A stretch of 64,000 nucleotides of DNA from Acinetobacter sp. WCHA45. GTDB taxonomy: Bacteria; Pseudomonadota; Gammaproteobacteria; Pseudomonadales; Moraxellaceae. Both the position numbers and the translations under genes were made by a program. Location of the stretch: positions 310,001-374,000 of the forward strand of contig NZ_CP028561.1 in assembly GCF_002165255.2 (NCBI RefSeq), given 5' to 3'. Each line of letters begins with the position of its first letter. The stretch's first letter is position 1. The notes beneath the pieces are model-generated. The model searched no databases. It was given only the letters and a program-made list of their open reading frames with translations, and was not told the DNA's origin. This document shows, one piece after another, positions 1 through 9,962 of the stretch.

Positions 1-88
1 TGAGTGTTTAAATAAGTTGGGTGTGCCTATCAATACGCAAACGGCAGAGTATGTGGTGCGTTTGTCTGATAGTAAGAGCAATAGCTAA
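1..88 (+). CDS. pilX: C-terminal end of a pilus assembly protein, probably minor pilin PilX (partial)
   Basis: An open frame enters from the left edge and stops at a TAA at 86-88; about 28 residues are visible, ending VRLSDSKSNS. It stops 18 bases before pilY1 on the same strand. In Acinetobacter and Pseudomonas type IV pilus clusters the gene before pilY1 is pilX, so the name rests on position rather than on recognisable sequence. The start and most of the protein lie outside the window. Confidence 0.55.
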   Translation, partial: ECLNKLGVPINTQTAEYVVRLSDSKSNS

Positions 89-106
89 AAGGAATGGGAG
101 AATAAA

Positions 107-3100
107 ATGAAATTAAAACCTCTTGTAATAATGATGGCAATGCTCCCAGTTGGACTTTTGCCAACCAGTACTGCGACTTTCGCCAGTGATTTAACGCTTT
201 ATAAGGGTAATACCACAGGGAAAACCTCAATTTTACTGATGCTGGATACTTCAGGAAGTATGGGGATTAGTTCTTTAGTGCTGCCCAGCACCAACCAATA
301 TGGTAGCCCAGGGGATGTAACGACACCCTTATGTTCCAATACCAATGTTCATGAGTCTGGTGGTAATAAAGCTGGTAATGTACTTGAATTTCAATACAAT
401 GCGAAAGATACCCGTAATCAAGTCAAAGTGAATGATACACTGGTCACCAATCCAACAAGGAATAAAACATCTTTTTATAAAGAAGTGGTGATTGACGGCA
501 TAACAGTCCCTTATTATGTTCGTGGTTGCGGTACGGCAACAGTTAATAGTAATGGTAAGCTGATTGAAAGCAGTACGGGAAAATTCGACCGTTTATCGCG
601 TTTAAAAGATGCGATTATCACGCTTTTGGCGGATGAGGATGGATTTTCGGGGGTGAGTATTGGTTTGGGGCACTTTTCTACCCAAACTGCCTTAAAAGTA
701 GGGTCATCCACCAGTAATATTCAATTGGTTGATGGTCACTCGGGCAATATTCTTGTACCAAGCGCAGCATTAACCAAAGATGCTAATGGACGAGCGCAAC
801 GTCTAAAACTGGCTCAGGCGATTGCTCAATTCCAGTCTTTGGATACCACCACCAAGCAAGATGGTTCAGCCGCAGATACTGAATCTGATGGGGGTACTAC
901 AGTATCTAAACAACGCTATTCATCAAAAAATCCACCACAAAATATTAAAAAAGCCTCCAGTGGTACACCCACCGCCCATGCCTATGCCGAAGCTGCTGCC
1001 TATATGATGGGGACACAAACCCGAACCAGCACCGCATCAGGCGTTGTATCTTATCTTTATGATGGTACAGCGATTATGCGAAATAGAAGTAGTTCAGGGG
1101 ACTTGAATGATCAAACCTATTTTGTTTGTGTCGCACTTGGCACAACGAGGGGGACAACAAATGCTTTAGGTGGAAGCGGGAATGTTAATCAATGTGTCAA
1201 TAACTGGCCCTTCCGCGATGGCTCTATAGTAAAAGCTTCAACGGTGACTGCTGGAGTCTATGCACCTGATGGCAGTGGGGGATGGACTAAACAAAATCAG
1301 GCTCAAGTCAATAGTGCAATGGGAACGTTGAGTAAGGACTGGGATTTATATGCAAAATTTCCATCAGGTTGGCGTTATGGCGGCTGGATGAAAGTCGATT
1401 ACCCACCTATGGATATTGAGCCTGTGGCAGCCGTCGCTTGGGATGGAGATTCAATCAAGAATTTTCGTAACTTGGTCGCATATAGAACCAATCCTTTTGC
1501 TTTAACCGAAGATAAAAATGGCTATACAGATAACCTGAGTGGTGGGATTTCTTATTCTGCCAGTGACACCAAAAATGCGGCTGGAAATAAATATAATGCA
1601 GGTGGTTCAACCAATACCTGTGATGGTAATGGGATTTATTTCTTAACCGATGGTGCGCCCAACTCCACCAAAGATACCATGGCAAGAGCGATCATGAATG
1701 ATACGCTCACCAGTACTTTAACAATAGGTAGCCCAGCTGGAACATATGGCTTTTCTGCCAAACCAATAGGGTCGGGTGTATTGATTTCTCCTGCCTTAAA
1801 ATCGGGTCTGTTCTCTGGGGAAACAGGGGGTTGGGAATATATTGGTGAATATGCCAAAAAGCTGCGTAACCGTACGGACAGTTCTAATACGCAAAAAAAT
1901 CCTGCTGATATGAATATTAAAACGGCGGTAGTAGGGTTTGGAGCATCTTTTGCAGGTTTAACCAAAAATGCAGATGGAACTTACAATTGTGCCAGTGCAC
2001 CAAATGATGATGCCAAAAATGCCTGTCTGTGGGGAAGTAAGGATTATGGCGATGGTGGCTTCTATTATGCTGAAAACTCAGATGATATTAAAAATAGTAT
2101 TATTAACTTTGTAAACAATGTAAAAGTAACCTTTCCTCCTTCCAGTTTAGGTTCAATTTCTGTACCGCGTGATCCACTGGATCAAACCAGGATGATGAGT
2201 ACAGGTTTTTTCCCCATGATTTTACCTCAAGAGGCAACTAATGTAATGACATGGGCTGGTAACTTGAAAAAATATAAAGTGCTAGGAGGAACATTAAAAG
2301 ACAGTGGTAATAATGCTATTTATACCACCACCAATAATCAACAGGTGATTAATAGTAGCGCTAAAGACTTATGGTCAATTGCCGCAACCACAGATGATCA
2401 CTCCTCAGTCAAGAGTGGTGGGGCATGGAATAAAATTCCTGTACCTTCTACATTAAATATAGAGAATGAACCAAGTAAATCAGACAGTATTCGTAACGTG
2501 TTTACCATAGATGGTACAACACTTAAAAAAGTGACAAAAGCCAATCTGGCAACGGACTATTCAGGTACAGATCCAGCCGCATTATCAAATACTACCAATA
2601 TAACTGTGGCGCAACGTTATAACTTGCTCAATTATTTGGGATATCAAGCGAGCGCAGGTACGACCTTAACAACATCAGATGTAAATGGTTTGGCAACCAC
2701 GCCAACGAGTCCTTACCGTTATTTGGGTGGAGTGATTCACTCTACACCATTGGTGGTGACGCAGTCTGCTACCCTTAATAGTGATGGTAATGGGGTTGGT
2801 AGCCGTAAAGAATATGTGGTGTATGGTTCGATGGAGGGCGGATTGCATGTGGTGGATGCCAGCAACGGTGAAGAGCAATCTGTCTTTGTACCTAAAGAAA
2901 CTCTCGATAATGATAGTGGTAAGACGCTGGCAAACTGGGAATTTAAAACCACTGGCACAATGTCTTATGGCGTAGATGCGCCATGGACAGCAGACAATAC
3001 CTTTAAGGTAAAAACCACAACATCGGGTACAGCATCAACGACCAAATACGAAGCAACTAAAATCAATATTTATGGTGGTTTACGTATGGGGGGTGCAGCA

Positions 3101-4411
3101 TTGTATGGTTTAAATATCAAAACGCCAACAAGTCCATCCTTATTGTTCCGTATTACCCCAAGTACGACAGGTTTCTCTCGTATGGGACAGATTTGGTCTA
3201 AGCCAACACTTGCGGATATTCGTGTGAAAGGGGTACGTAAACGTGTACTGATCTTTGGTGGAGGTTATGATGCTGCTGTTTATGAAAGAAACAATGCAAC
3301 ATTTACTGAACCGACAACTGCAACGCAGGGCAATGCAATTTATATTGTTGATGCGAGTAATGGTACATTGTTATGGATGGCAAGTTCAGATACAACAGCC
3401 GTAGCAGATAGCTATAAAAAAATCACATCGTCAGAGATGCTGTACAGTGTTGTTGGGCAGCCTGTAGTACGTGATTATGATGCAGATGGTTTAGCCGACA
3501 TGATCTATTTTGCTGACCTTGGTGGGCAAATGTTCCGTGTAGATTTAAATAATGCTGCCCAAACCTCGACCGCAACCGATGTCAATGTTGGTGTGCGTGT
3601 GAAAAGGATTGCCGACCTGAGAGAGGGTTCAGGAAGTAATCTATTTGTACCACGTTTTTATGATCGTTTAACGACAGCAATATTTGGGGATGGTACTAAT
3701 CGTTTTGTATTGGTTAGCGCAGGTTCGGGTAATCGTAGCTTCCCACTGGAAGCAAGTAATACGCGTAACAAGGTCTATGGAATTCTGGACTATGATGCTG
3801 CAGTAAAAGGAATTGAAAGCACAACTTATGCAGACGCTAACTTTAAAGCAGTCGCCACCAGCAGTAATATTCTGGCTCGTGGTATATTGGGTAAAACCAG
3901 CACTACGATTAGTAGTTGGGGAACGAATGGAAGTATTAGCGATGACAAGGCTGTTGCTGAAATGGGACCATCAGGTGCAAAACGTGGCTGGAAATTTGAT
4001 TTAAGTTCTGTGGGAGATAATAGTACACAAAAATATTCAAAATCGTTTGAAGAGTCTCAATTGGTTTCTAATGATCTATATGTCAATGTGTACGATTCTC
4101 AAGCAAGTTTAAATGGAGTTGCAAGTGGTTGTGGTGGAGGTGTGCAGGGACTGTCAACTACGCATCGTATTTGTGCACCGTATGCGGATTGTGCAGCCTA
4201 CGTTAAACAGGATTATCAGGGTATTTTAGGTCCAATTATGGGGTTAACCACAGAAAATTCTCGTACTTCGGGGTTGGTAGGAGCTGTCGCTGCTAATCAG
4301 GAGGCTTGTGTGGGGCATTGTCCTGATAATAAAACATCATTGACTAATCAGAATTTGTATAGTTATTCACAAGCCCGTAAAATCAAACCAACCCGATGGT
4401 ATGAACGTTAA
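107..4411 (+). CDS. pilY1: Type IV pilus tip-associated adhesin PilY1 / competence factor ComC
   Basis: A 1434-residue secreted protein. Residues 1-26 are a signal peptide ending in ATFA. A von Willebrand A-like fold begins at once, with the metal-ion motif DTSGS (D47, S49, S51). The C-terminal half has the beta-propeller-type repeats of the PilC/PilY1 family, and a calcium-loop motif DYDADGLAD starts near D1123, matching the DxDxDGxxD site that controls pilus extension and retraction in Pseudomonas PilY1. The start has a GGGAG ribosome site six bases upstream. The homologue ComC in Acinetobacter baylyi is needed for natural transformation. The gene sits between the pilX end and two pilin genes, so it is part of the minor-pilin operon. 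The family assignment is firm; the adhesin specificity is not readable. Confidence 0.95.
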   Translation: MKLKPLVIMMAMLPVGLLPTSTATFASDLTLYKGNTTGKTSILLMLDTSGSMGISSLVLPSTNQYGSPGDVTTPLCSNTNVHESGGNKAGNVLEFQYNAKDTRNQVKVNDTLVTNPTRNKTSFYKEVVIDGITVPYYVRGCGTATVNSNGKLIESSTGKFDRLSRLKDAIITLLADEDGFSGVSIGLGHFSTQTALKVGSSTSNIQLVDGHSGNILVPSAALTKDANGRAQRLKLAQAIAQFQSLDTTTKQDGSAADTESDGGTTVSKQRYSSKNPPQNIKKASSGTPTAHAYAEAAAYMMGTQTRTSTASGVVSYLYDGTAIMRNRSSSGDLNDQTYFVCVALGTTRGTTNALGGSGNVNQCVNNWPFRDGSIVKASTVTAGVYAPDGSGGWTKQNQAQVNSAMGTLSKDWDLYAKFPSGWRYGGWMKVDYPPMDIEPVAAVAWDGDSIKNFRNLVAYRTNPFALTEDKNGYTDNLSGGISYSASDTKNAAGNKYNAGGSTNTCDGNGIYFLTDGAPNSTKDTMARAIMNDTLTSTLTIGSPAGTYGFSAKPIGSGVLISPALKSGLFSGETGGWEYIGEYAKKLRNRTDSSNTQKNPADMNIKTAVVGFGASFAGLTKNADGTYNCASAPNDDAKNACLWGSKDYGDGGFYYAENSDDIKNSIINFVNNVKVTFPPSSLGSISVPRDPLDQTRMMSTGFFPMILPQEATNVMTWAGNLKKYKVLGGTLKDSGNNAIYTTTNNQQVINSSAKDLWSIAATTDDHSSVKSGGAWNKIPVPSTLNIENEPSKSDSIRNVFTIDGTTLKKVTKANLATDYSGTDPAALSNTTNITVAQRYNLLNYLGYQASAGTTLTTSDVNGLATTPTSPYRYLGGVIHSTPLVVTQSATLNSDGNGVGSRKEYVVYGSMEGGLHVVDASNGEEQSVFVPKETLDNDSGKTLANWEFKTTGTMSYGVDAPWTADNTFKVKTTTSGTASTTKYEATKINIYGGLRMGGAALYGLNIKTPTSPSLLFRITPSTTGFSRMGQIWSKPTLADIRVKGVRKRVLIFGGGYDAAVYERNNATFTEPTTATQGNAIYIVDASNGTLLWMASSDTTAVADSYKKITSSEMLYSVVGQPVVRDYDADGLADMIYFADLGGQMFRVDLNNAAQTSTATDVNVGVRVKRIADLREGSGSNLFVPRFYDRLTTAIFGDGTNRFVLVSAGSGNRSFPLEASNTRNKVYGILDYDAAVKGIESTTYADANFKAVATSSNILARGILGKTSTTISSWGTNGSISDDKAVAEMGPSGAKRGWKFDLSSVGDNSTQKYSKSFEESQLVSNDLYVNVYDSQASLNGVASGCGGGVQGLSTTHRICAPYADCAAYVKQDYQGILGPIMGLTTENSRTSGLVGAVAANQEACVGHCPDNKTSLTNQNLYSYSQARKIKPTRWYER

Positions 4412-4426
4412 GGAGGTATTTAATAA

Positions 4427-4987
4427 ATGTTAAAATCCTCCAAAGGCTTTACCTTGCTGGAGTTGATGGTGGCATTGGTAATCGTTGCAATTTTTGCAGC
4501 GATTGCCATCCCAAGCTATCAATATTTTATTGTAAAAACACGAAAAGCTCAGGCTCAGGCAGAAATGTTAAAAATTTCTGAACGGTTGGAAAATTACCGT
4601 AGTAAACAATTGACTTATGCGGGGTATATTCCTGAACATCAAAATACAGGAAGTGGGCAGAAAGGGATCGTGAACCTCCCTTATGGAAGTAGTAGTACTG
4701 AATATGATTATCAAATCAGGGTAATGGATATTAATTATACCTATGCCACAAGTGATACACTCAAGGCTAATCCGCAAACTCAGTCGCTGGAAGATTCTGC
4801 ATTGGGACAAGGCTGGAAAATTATTGCTGTACCGAACCAAAGTAAAAGTTTGATTCTAAAGAAGTCTGATTCACTTTTAATTAATTCGTTAGGGCTAAAG
4901 TGTATGAAACCTTACGATTCAAGTAGTTCTACACCTATATTAACATCAACCAGTGATGATTGTGGTAATGACTCAAAGGATTGGTAA
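4427..4987 (+). CDS. comE: Type IV pilin-like protein (ComE-type)
   Basis: A 186-residue prepilin. The class III leader is six residues plus Gly, followed by [16 protein letters not shown], so prepilin peptidase would cut after G7 and methylate F8; the conserved Glu at mature position 5 is present. The hydrophobic helix covers about residues 8-30 and is followed by a globular domain with two late Cys residues that could form the usual C-terminal disulfide loop. A strong AAGGAGGT ribosome site precedes the ATG, 15 bases after pilY1. In A. baylyi the pilin-like factors ComE and ComF lie directly downstream of comC and are needed for DNA uptake, and this gene holds the ComE position. Generic annotation would call it PilE. 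Confidence 0.85.
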   Translation: MLKSSKGFTLLELMVALVIVAIFAAIAIPSYQYFIVKTRKAQAQAEMLKISERLENYRSKQLTYAGYIPEHQNTGSGQKGIVNLPYGSSSTEYDYQIRVMDINYTYATSDTLKANPQTQSLEDSALGQGWKIIAVPNQSKSLILKKSDSLLINSLGLKCMKPYDSSSSTPILTSTSDDCGNDSKDW

Positions 4988-4988
4988 A

Positions 4989-5465
4989 ATGATGAGCAAA
5001 ATCAAACAGGGATTTACACTAATTGAGCTGATGATCGTGATTGCCATTATTGCGATTATTGCTGCTATTGCTTATCCCAGCTACCAAAACTATACCAAAC
5101 GAGCCAAGCGGATTGAAGTTCAATCTTATCTGATGGAGCTTTCGCATAAATTATCAAGTTATAAATTAGTAAATCGTAGTCTAAGTGGTGCAAGTTTATC
5201 AGTAATCGGTGGTAATTCGAGTTTTCCAATTACAGGAGATCAGACGTATACAATCAGTCTGAAAACACAAGATGCAACTGATCCTACGAAATTTGTTGAT
5301 TTGTCTGATGCAAATGCAAACTTAAATGCATGGTATTTGTTGGCTACGCCTGCTGGTGCCCAACTTGGTGATGGGGCTGTGAGTTTAAACGCTGCAAACC
5401 AGCAGTGTTGGTACAAAGGAACAGACGACGCTTCGGGTACGTGTTTAGCGTGGTCCGAAAGATAA
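4989..5465 (+). CDS. comF: Type IV pilin-like protein (ComF-type)
   Basis: A prepilin of 158 residues. Two ATGs are adjacent (4989 and 4992), one base after the previous stop, so translation is probably coupled; the exact one is undecided. The leader ends KQG and is followed by [20 protein letters not shown], with Glu at mature position 5 and the typical PSYQNY continuation. Two Cys residues near the C-terminus (QQCWYKG and SGTCLAW) form the expected pilin disulfide loop. It is the last gene of the pilus cluster and corresponds by position to A. baylyi ComF, a competence pilin. This ComF is unrelated to the ComF-family phosphoribosyltransferase at about 62 kb. Confidence 0.85.
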   Translation: MMSKIKQGFTLIELMIVIAIIAIIAAIAYPSYQNYTKRAKRIEVQSYLMELSHKLSSYKLVNRSLSGASLSVIGGNSSFPITGDQTYTISLKTQDATDPTKFVDLSDANANLNAWYLLATPAGAQLGDGAVSLNAANQQCWYKGTDDASGTCLAWSER

Positions 5466-5497
5466 ATTCAAACTTGCGGATAACTTTAAAAAGCATC

Positions 5498-5526
5498 TTT
5501 TATTCGGATCAAATATAGCGTAGAAT
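5498..5526 (+). promoter_or_regulatory. Possible promoter for the rpsP operon
   Basis: TAGAAT at 5521-5526 is a fair -10 hexamer. A weak T-rich -35 lies 17 bases upstream, and no terminator separates comF from rpsP. A separate promoter is expected for a ribosomal operon, but the -35 match is poor. Confidence 0.35.
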
Positions 5527-5606
5527 ATCGCCCTCTATGAAAGGGGTTTGAAGTGTTGCCGATGGTCGGCGCAGGGATAATCCGTAAAAATTATAAGGTT
5601 GTTCTC

Positions 5607-5864
5607 ATGGTTGTTATTCGTTTAGCGCGCGGTGGTGCAAAAAAACGCCCATTCTATCAAATCATTGTAACTGATAGCCGCAATGCACGTGATGGTCGTT
5701 TCATCGAACGTATTGGTTTCTTTAACCCAACTGCTCAAGGTAAAGCTGAAAAAGTTCGTTTAGATGCTGACCGTTTTGCTCATTGGGTTGCTCAAGGTGC
5801 TCAACCTTCAGATCGCGTTGCTTCTTTAGCTGCTCAAGCTAAAAAAGCTGCAACTACTGCATAA
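5607..5864 (+). CDS. rpsP: 30S ribosomal protein S16
   Basis: An 85-residue protein starting [18 protein letters not shown], the conserved S16 N-terminus that binds 16S rRNA during 30S assembly. The ATG at 5607 is chosen because S16 proteins begin exactly there; the frame stays open upstream to 5553, but those codons match nothing in the family. It is the first gene of the rpsP-rimM-trmD-rplS operon, which keeps the order found in E. coli. Confidence 0.97.
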   Translation: MVVIRLARGGAKKRPFYQIIVTDSRNARDGRFIERIGFFNPTAQGKAEKVRLDADRFAHWVAQGAQPSDRVASLAAQAKKAATTA

Positions 5865-5880
5865 TTGTCGTAGGTAGCCC

Positions 5881-6429
5881 ATGACATCAACACAGAATGT
5901 GCCAGAAGATCGTATTCAGATTGGACAGTTACGTTCAGCTTATGGATTGAATGGGTGGCTCTGGGTTTATTCTAATACAGAACCTATGAGCAATATGTTT
6001 GACTACCTTCCTTGGTACATTGAGACCAAGGCAGGTTGGCAAACCATAGATGTAAAACGTTGGAAACCACATGGCAAAGGCTTGGTTGTTGCATTAAAAG
6101 GCGTGAATGATCGCACGGGTGCAGAAAACTTAGTTGGTGCAAATATCTGGATTGCCAAATCACAGCTTCCTAAAGCAGATGTAGACGAGTACTACTGGTC
6201 TGATCTTAAAGGTCTAACAGTGTTAGGTCTTAATGATGAAGAACAAGAAGTGAATCTCGGTCAAATCTACGAACTGTTTGAAACCGGTGCTAATGATGTC
6301 ATGGTCGTGAAAGCGACACCTGATAGCATTGATGCTGAAGAGCGAATGATTCCTTGGCATAAAGATGTGGTACAACGCGTTGATCTTGAAGCTGGTCGTA
6401 TTTACGTCAATTGGGGCGTAGACTACTAA
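5881..6429 (+). CDS. rimM: Ribosome maturation factor RimM
   Basis: A 182-residue 16S rRNA processing factor that binds S19 on the 30S head and acts in late assembly. The N-terminal RimM barrel opens with IQIGQLRSAYGLNGW, and the C-terminal PRC-barrel begins near DEYYWSDLKGL (about residues 100-112). It starts 16 bases after rpsP and precedes trmD by 45 bases. Length and order fit the family. Confidence 0.96.
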   Translation: MTSTQNVPEDRIQIGQLRSAYGLNGWLWVYSNTEPMSNMFDYLPWYIETKAGWQTIDVKRWKPHGKGLVVALKGVNDRTGAENLVGANIWIAKSQLPKADVDEYYWSDLKGLTVLGLNDEEQEVNLGQIYELFETGANDVMVVKATPDSIDAEERMIPWHKDVVQRVDLEAGRIYVNWGVDY

Positions 6430-6474
6430 TCCTTTTTGGAATAGTAGCGCAGCAGGAAAATAAAGGAGTCTGCG

Positions 6475-7215
6475 GTGTTTTTTGCAGTCATCACATTATT
6501 TCCTGAAATGTTTGAAGCGATTACAGCGCACGGAATTAGCGGGCGTGCAGCAAAGCGTGACATCGTGCAAGTGACTTGCATTAACCCACGAGATTTTGCA
6601 GAGGGCAACTACAAACGAGTGGATGAACGTCCTTTCGGTGGTGGTCCTGGTATGGTGATGATGGCTGAGCCTTTGGCAAAAGCGATTAACCATGCCAAAC
6701 AACTTGCAACACAAGCAGGCTGTGTTCATGCCCCAGTGGTGTATATGTCACCGCAAGGGAAAACTTTAAATGAACAGGCAGTACAACAATTCCTTGATTA
6801 TGATGGTTTGATTGTATTGTGTGGGCGTTATGAAGGAGTTGATGAGCGTTTAATCCAGCATTATGTTGATCAAGAATGGTCAATTGGGGATTACGTTTTA
6901 TCGGGTGGTGAACTGCCAGCGATGGTGTTGCTTGATAGTATTATTCGCCGTTTGCCGAATGTCATGTCTGACGAGCAATCTGCGATCCAAGATTCTTTTG
7001 TGGATGGTTTACTGGATTGTCCACAATATACCAAGCCAGACCATTTCGAAGGGTTAGATGTGCCTGAGGTACTGAAATCAGGACATCATGCCAATATTGA
7101 GAAATGGCGTTTTTTGCAGCGTTATCAACGAACTTTAGAGCGTCGACCAGAGTTGGTGGAAAAAGTTGAGTTGACTAAACAGCAAAAAAAATGGCTAAAA
7201 GATTCGCAAGACTAA
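6475..7215 (+). CDS. trmD: tRNA (guanine-N1)-methyltransferase
   Basis: A 246-residue SPOUT methyltransferase that makes m1G37 in tRNAs reading codons that begin with C or G, preventing +1 frameshifts. It begins [14 protein letters not shown] from a GTG start with an AAGGAG ribosome site a short distance upstream. The trefoil-knot S-adenosylmethionine site is visible as [11 protein letters not shown] and [15 protein letters not shown] (roughly residues 110-145). It is the third gene of the ribosomal operon. Confidence 0.97.
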   Translation: MFFAVITLFPEMFEAITAHGISGRAAKRDIVQVTCINPRDFAEGNYKRVDERPFGGGPGMVMMAEPLAKAINHAKQLATQAGCVHAPVVYMSPQGKTLNEQAVQQFLDYDGLIVLCGRYEGVDERLIQHYVDQEWSIGDYVLSGGELPAMVLLDSIIRRLPNVMSDEQSAIQDSFVDGLLDCPQYTKPDHFEGLDVPEVLKSGHHANIEKWRFLQRYQRTLERRPELVEKVELTKQQKKWLKDSQD

Positions 7216-7411
7216 ACTATTAGAAGTTTGTGTTTGCAACAGACGAGAAGCTTTGCTTCGAGTTACTACTTAAACTGAGTTTAAGTTGAAAATAGGCTCT
7301 TTAGGGTAATTTTGCTTTAAAGGGAAAGTTAAACGAGCGATATGCGTTTTAGCCTCTATCCTCAGCGGTGTAAGAGACCTCTTCTCTCCCGCACATATTG
7401 GAGATTCCACA
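7216..7411 (+). promoter_or_regulatory. Hairpin-rich intergenic leader before rplS
   Basis: A 196-base gap inside an otherwise tight operon. It holds a 5-bp stem GAAGC/GCTTC with loop TTT (7247-7259) and a perfect 8-bp stem ACTTAAAC/GTTTAAGT with a 3-base loop (7268-7286). Neither is followed by a T-run, so they are not ordinary terminators. The spacing suggests that rplS has its own promoter or an RNA element setting its level. No known riboswitch pattern is recognised. Confidence 0.4.
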
Positions 7412-7783
7412 ATGAGTGGTAAACATCCTTTAGTTCAAGCTGTTGAAAATGCACAGTTAAAAACTGATATCCCTGCTTTTGCTCCTGGTGACACTGTTAT
7501 CGTTCAAGTTAAAGTAAAAGAGGGTGACCGTGAGCGTCTTCAAGCATTTGAAGGTGTTGTAATCGCGAAGAAAAACCGTGGTTTAAACTCTGCTTTCACA
7601 GTTCGTAAAATCTCTAGCGGTGTTGGTGTTGAGCGTGTTTTCCAAACTCACTCTCCAATCGTTGCTAAAATCGAAGTGAAACGTCGTGGTGACGTTCGTC
7701 GTGCTAAACTTTACTACCTACGCGAGTTGTCTGGTAAAGCTGCACGTATTCGTGAAAAGTTACCAGCTCGTAAACAAGGTTAA
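7412..7783 (+). CDS. rplS: 50S ribosomal protein L19
   Basis: A 123-residue L19, recognised by [20 protein letters not shown], by [19 protein letters not shown] and by the C-terminal [20 protein letters not shown]19 sits at the 30S-50S interface. It is the last gene of the operon and is followed 20 bases later by a strong symmetrical terminator. The ATG has GGAGATT upstream. Confidence 0.97.
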   Translation: MSGKHPLVQAVENAQLKTDIPAFAPGDTVIVQVKVKEGDRERLQAFEGVVIAKKNRGLNSAFTVRKISSGVGVERVFQTHSPIVAKIEVKRRGDVRRAKLYYLRELSGKAARIREKLPARKQG

Positions 7784-7803
7784 TTTTAACTTTGTTGTAA
7801 AGC

Positions 7804-7833
7804 AAAAAAATGCGCCTTTGGCGCATTTTTTTA
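7804..7833. terminator. Bidirectional intrinsic terminator between rplS and lipA
   Basis: The stem AATGCGCC/GGCGCATT has a three-base loop, with an A-run on the left and a T-run on the right, so it can end transcription both of rplS (plus) and of the lipase gene (minus). Confidence 0.9.
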
Positions 7834-7841
7834 TGGCTGTT

Positions 7842-8813
7842 TTATAATCCTTGTAATTTTAGTCGATTGGCATGTTGACGATAAATATCAATTGGATCAG
7901 GTGCAAACAGTGATTTCAAACCTAAAACCTGATTCACTTCATCTGCATGATTCCAAGGGAGATTATCTCTAATTGTACGTCCAAACTTAGCGCTACAACG
8001 GCTTACCATACCATCATTATCTCCTTTAATATCGACAATTAGGCTCGTACCTGCAAATAGTGGATCAAGAGGGTCAAGAATGTTTGTGACTGCTTGAGTC
8101 CCTGAGAATGAATACATATATATTCCTTTCTCTTGATAATTACCTTCGCCACATGTTGTAGTTGGTACGCCCATTGGGAATCGTGTATTGAATTTGGTTG
8201 AACCTTCTACCGAAATACTACGTCCAGCGGCTAAAGCATCGTGAGGATAGCTTTTTGGATTAAGTCCTTGTGACCATGTAATCGCTCCTGAGAAAAAGTT
8301 CACGACGGCAGAGCCAGCTGTACCTAAGACAGTACCATCTACATTCATAATCAAACTGGCAACGGGTGAGCCTTTATGGGTTCCGCTTACACTGGTTAAT
8401 GATGCAACTTTACTTGGCATAATGCCAGCCACGTAACGGATCGTTGGACCGCCTTGGCTATGACCAATTAAATTAACTTTAGGTTGTCCAGTAATCGCAA
8501 TAATTTCTTCAACTTGTTGCGCGAGTTGTTCACCACGAATTTCATTTGAGTTAAAAGGTGAAAGTCGTGTCGCCCAGACATTTGCACCATTACGAGCAAG
8601 GTCAGGTAGGATTTGATGCCAGTAATCAACTCCTAGAGGATCACTTCCTACACGTGAAAAACCTGCGACACCATGTACAAAGACCATCGGATATTTGGTT
8701 TTTGCATAAGTAGAGGAGGCCGTACCTGTAACTTGTGTTGCGTTTGATGCGTAACTTGTTGATACGCTAATTGCTATCATAGATAGTGCAAGACAGCGGA
8801 TTAGTTTTTGCAT
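7842..8813 (-). CDS. lipA: Secreted triacylglycerol lipase (family I)
   Basis: A 323-residue exported lipase. Residues 1 to about 23 are a signal peptide (KLIRCLALSMIAISVSTSYA). The oxyanion region is VFVHGVAGFSRVG, the nucleophile elbow is GHSQGG with S119, the acid is the Asp of GDNDGMVS and the catalytic His lies in WNHADEVNQ. Two Cys residues flank the C-terminal part as in Pseudomonas and Burkholderia family I lipases. The ATG at 8813 is chosen because the signal peptide starts there and GAGAGAAA precedes it; an ATG 26 codons upstream would bury the signal. It is transcribed after the foldase gene. The enzyme would be exported to the periplasm, folded by Lif and then secreted by the type II system. 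Confidence 0.93.
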   Translation of the reverse strand: MQKLIRCLALSMIAISVSTSYASNATQVTGTASSTYAKTKYPMVFVHGVAGFSRVGSDPLGVDYWHQILPDLARNGANVWATRLSPFNSNEIRGEQLAQQVEEIIAITGQPKVNLIGHSQGGPTIRYVAGIMPSKVASLTSVSGTHKGSPVASLIMNVDGTVLGTAGSAVVNFFSGAITWSQGLNPKSYPHDALAAGRSISVEGSTKFNTRFPMGVPTTTCGEGNYQEKGIYMYSFSGTQAVTNILDPLDPLFAGTSLIVDIKGDNDGMVSRCSAKFGRTIRDNLPWNHADEVNQVLGLKSLFAPDPIDIYRQHANRLKLQGL

Positions 8814-8918
8814 GATATTTCTCTCGATTTTTGTTTTCATCAGGGTCTTGATGTTCTTGCGAACTGACATTGCATCCTTGCTAAATCGCATTATTTCAAT
8901 GTCTTGTATTACGTGTTC

Positions 8919-9962
8919 CTAGTTGCTAAAAGGTAAGGTGCCTCCTTGGTCATGAACCGTTTCAAATGTTTGTAGACGTTGCTGTTCCTGTGGAGACTGG
9001 AACTGTTGTTGTTTGAGCTGTTGAATGGCTTGATCCTTGGCTGAAGTGCTCATATTGCTATCTACAATTGTTTTACGCTCATCAAGATAGGCTTGAACTC
9101 GCTGTTTCCAATCAGATCGTTGTTGATCGAGTTGCTCTAAACGCTGAGTAGCAGCCTCTCCAACTAAACTGACACGCATATCACGCAGCTCTTGGCTTGA
9201 GCCATGTCTTGCTTTGATTTGTGCAGTTAATGAATGTAAATCATCGAGCTTAGATAAATCTCTGAGGTTATCTTGCCAATCTTGAGGAAGCTGCTCAAAA
9301 CGTTGTTGTAGCTGTTTTGCTTTCGCTGATGCATCTAATCCGTTATTTTCTAGAATTTTCATGCGATCAAGGGTGTATTGTTGATAGATATCCTCTGATC
9401 CAAACAGTCCCTCAATTTCGGTATTTGAAAAAAAACGCTGCTTTAAATCATGCATCGAATTAAAAATAGTTTGAAAATATTGATAGCTTTCCTGTGTGGG
9501 TTGTTGAGTCTGTAATTTACTGAGCTCTTGGCGATATTCTAAATAACGTGACCATAAGGTTAAAACTTGCTGTTGTTGTGAAGCTTGAAATGTTTTAGCG
9601 ATATAAAGCTGAAAGTTATGCCGAATTTCATCAATATTTCGCTCGCCGTATTGAGAAATAAAATACTCAAAACAATTCCGCGTGCGTTCATTCACAATTA
9701 AATGCTTAGCGCTATTGAATTGTAATTTGCAGTCAATCTCAGTATCCATTTGGCTGGTGCTATTAAAAGAAGTATCGAGTTGATTGATATTCTTTGGACT
9801 CTTATGCAGCTGTGATGGATTACTGTTGTTGCTATATTCATCAGTTGAATCAAGTGATTGCTGAGACTGATTTGGATATAACCAATACAATACACTCAGC
9901 GTGACTGCTGAAATGATCAATAAGCTACATAATAATGCTATTTTTTTTCCATTTTTATTCAT
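8919..9962 (-). CDS. lifO: Lipase-specific foldase (lipase chaperone)
   Basis: About 347 residues. The N-terminal membrane anchor (KIALLCSLLIISAVTLSVLY) is followed by a Gln/Ser-rich linker and a long helical, Gln-rich periplasmic domain, the standard Lif layout. The family motif RxxFDYxxS appears as RNCFEYFIS. Foldases stay anchored in the inner membrane and fold the cognate lipase in the periplasm. The gene lies 105 bases upstream of lipA on the same strand, the reverse of the Pseudomonas order and the arrangement described for Acinetobacter (where it is called lipB). The ATG at 9962 gives the anchor a normal start; another ATG at 10013 is possible. Confidence 0.88.
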   Translation of the reverse strand: MNKNGKKIALLCSLLIISAVTLSVLYWLYPNQSQQSLDSTDEYSNNSNPSQLHKSPKNINQLDTSFNSTSQMDTEIDCKLQFNSAKHLIVNERTRNCFEYFISQYGERNIDEIRHNFQLYIAKTFQASQQQQVLTLWSRYLEYRQELSKLQTQQPTQESYQYFQTIFNSMHDLKQRFFSNTEIEGLFGSEDIYQQYTLDRMKILENNGLDASAKAKQLQQRFEQLPQDWQDNLRDLSKLDDLHSLTAQIKARHGSSQELRDMRVSLVGEAATQRLEQLDQQRSDWKQRVQAYLDERKTIVDSNMSTSAKDQAIQQLKQQQFQSPQEQQRLQTFETVHDQGGTLPFSN

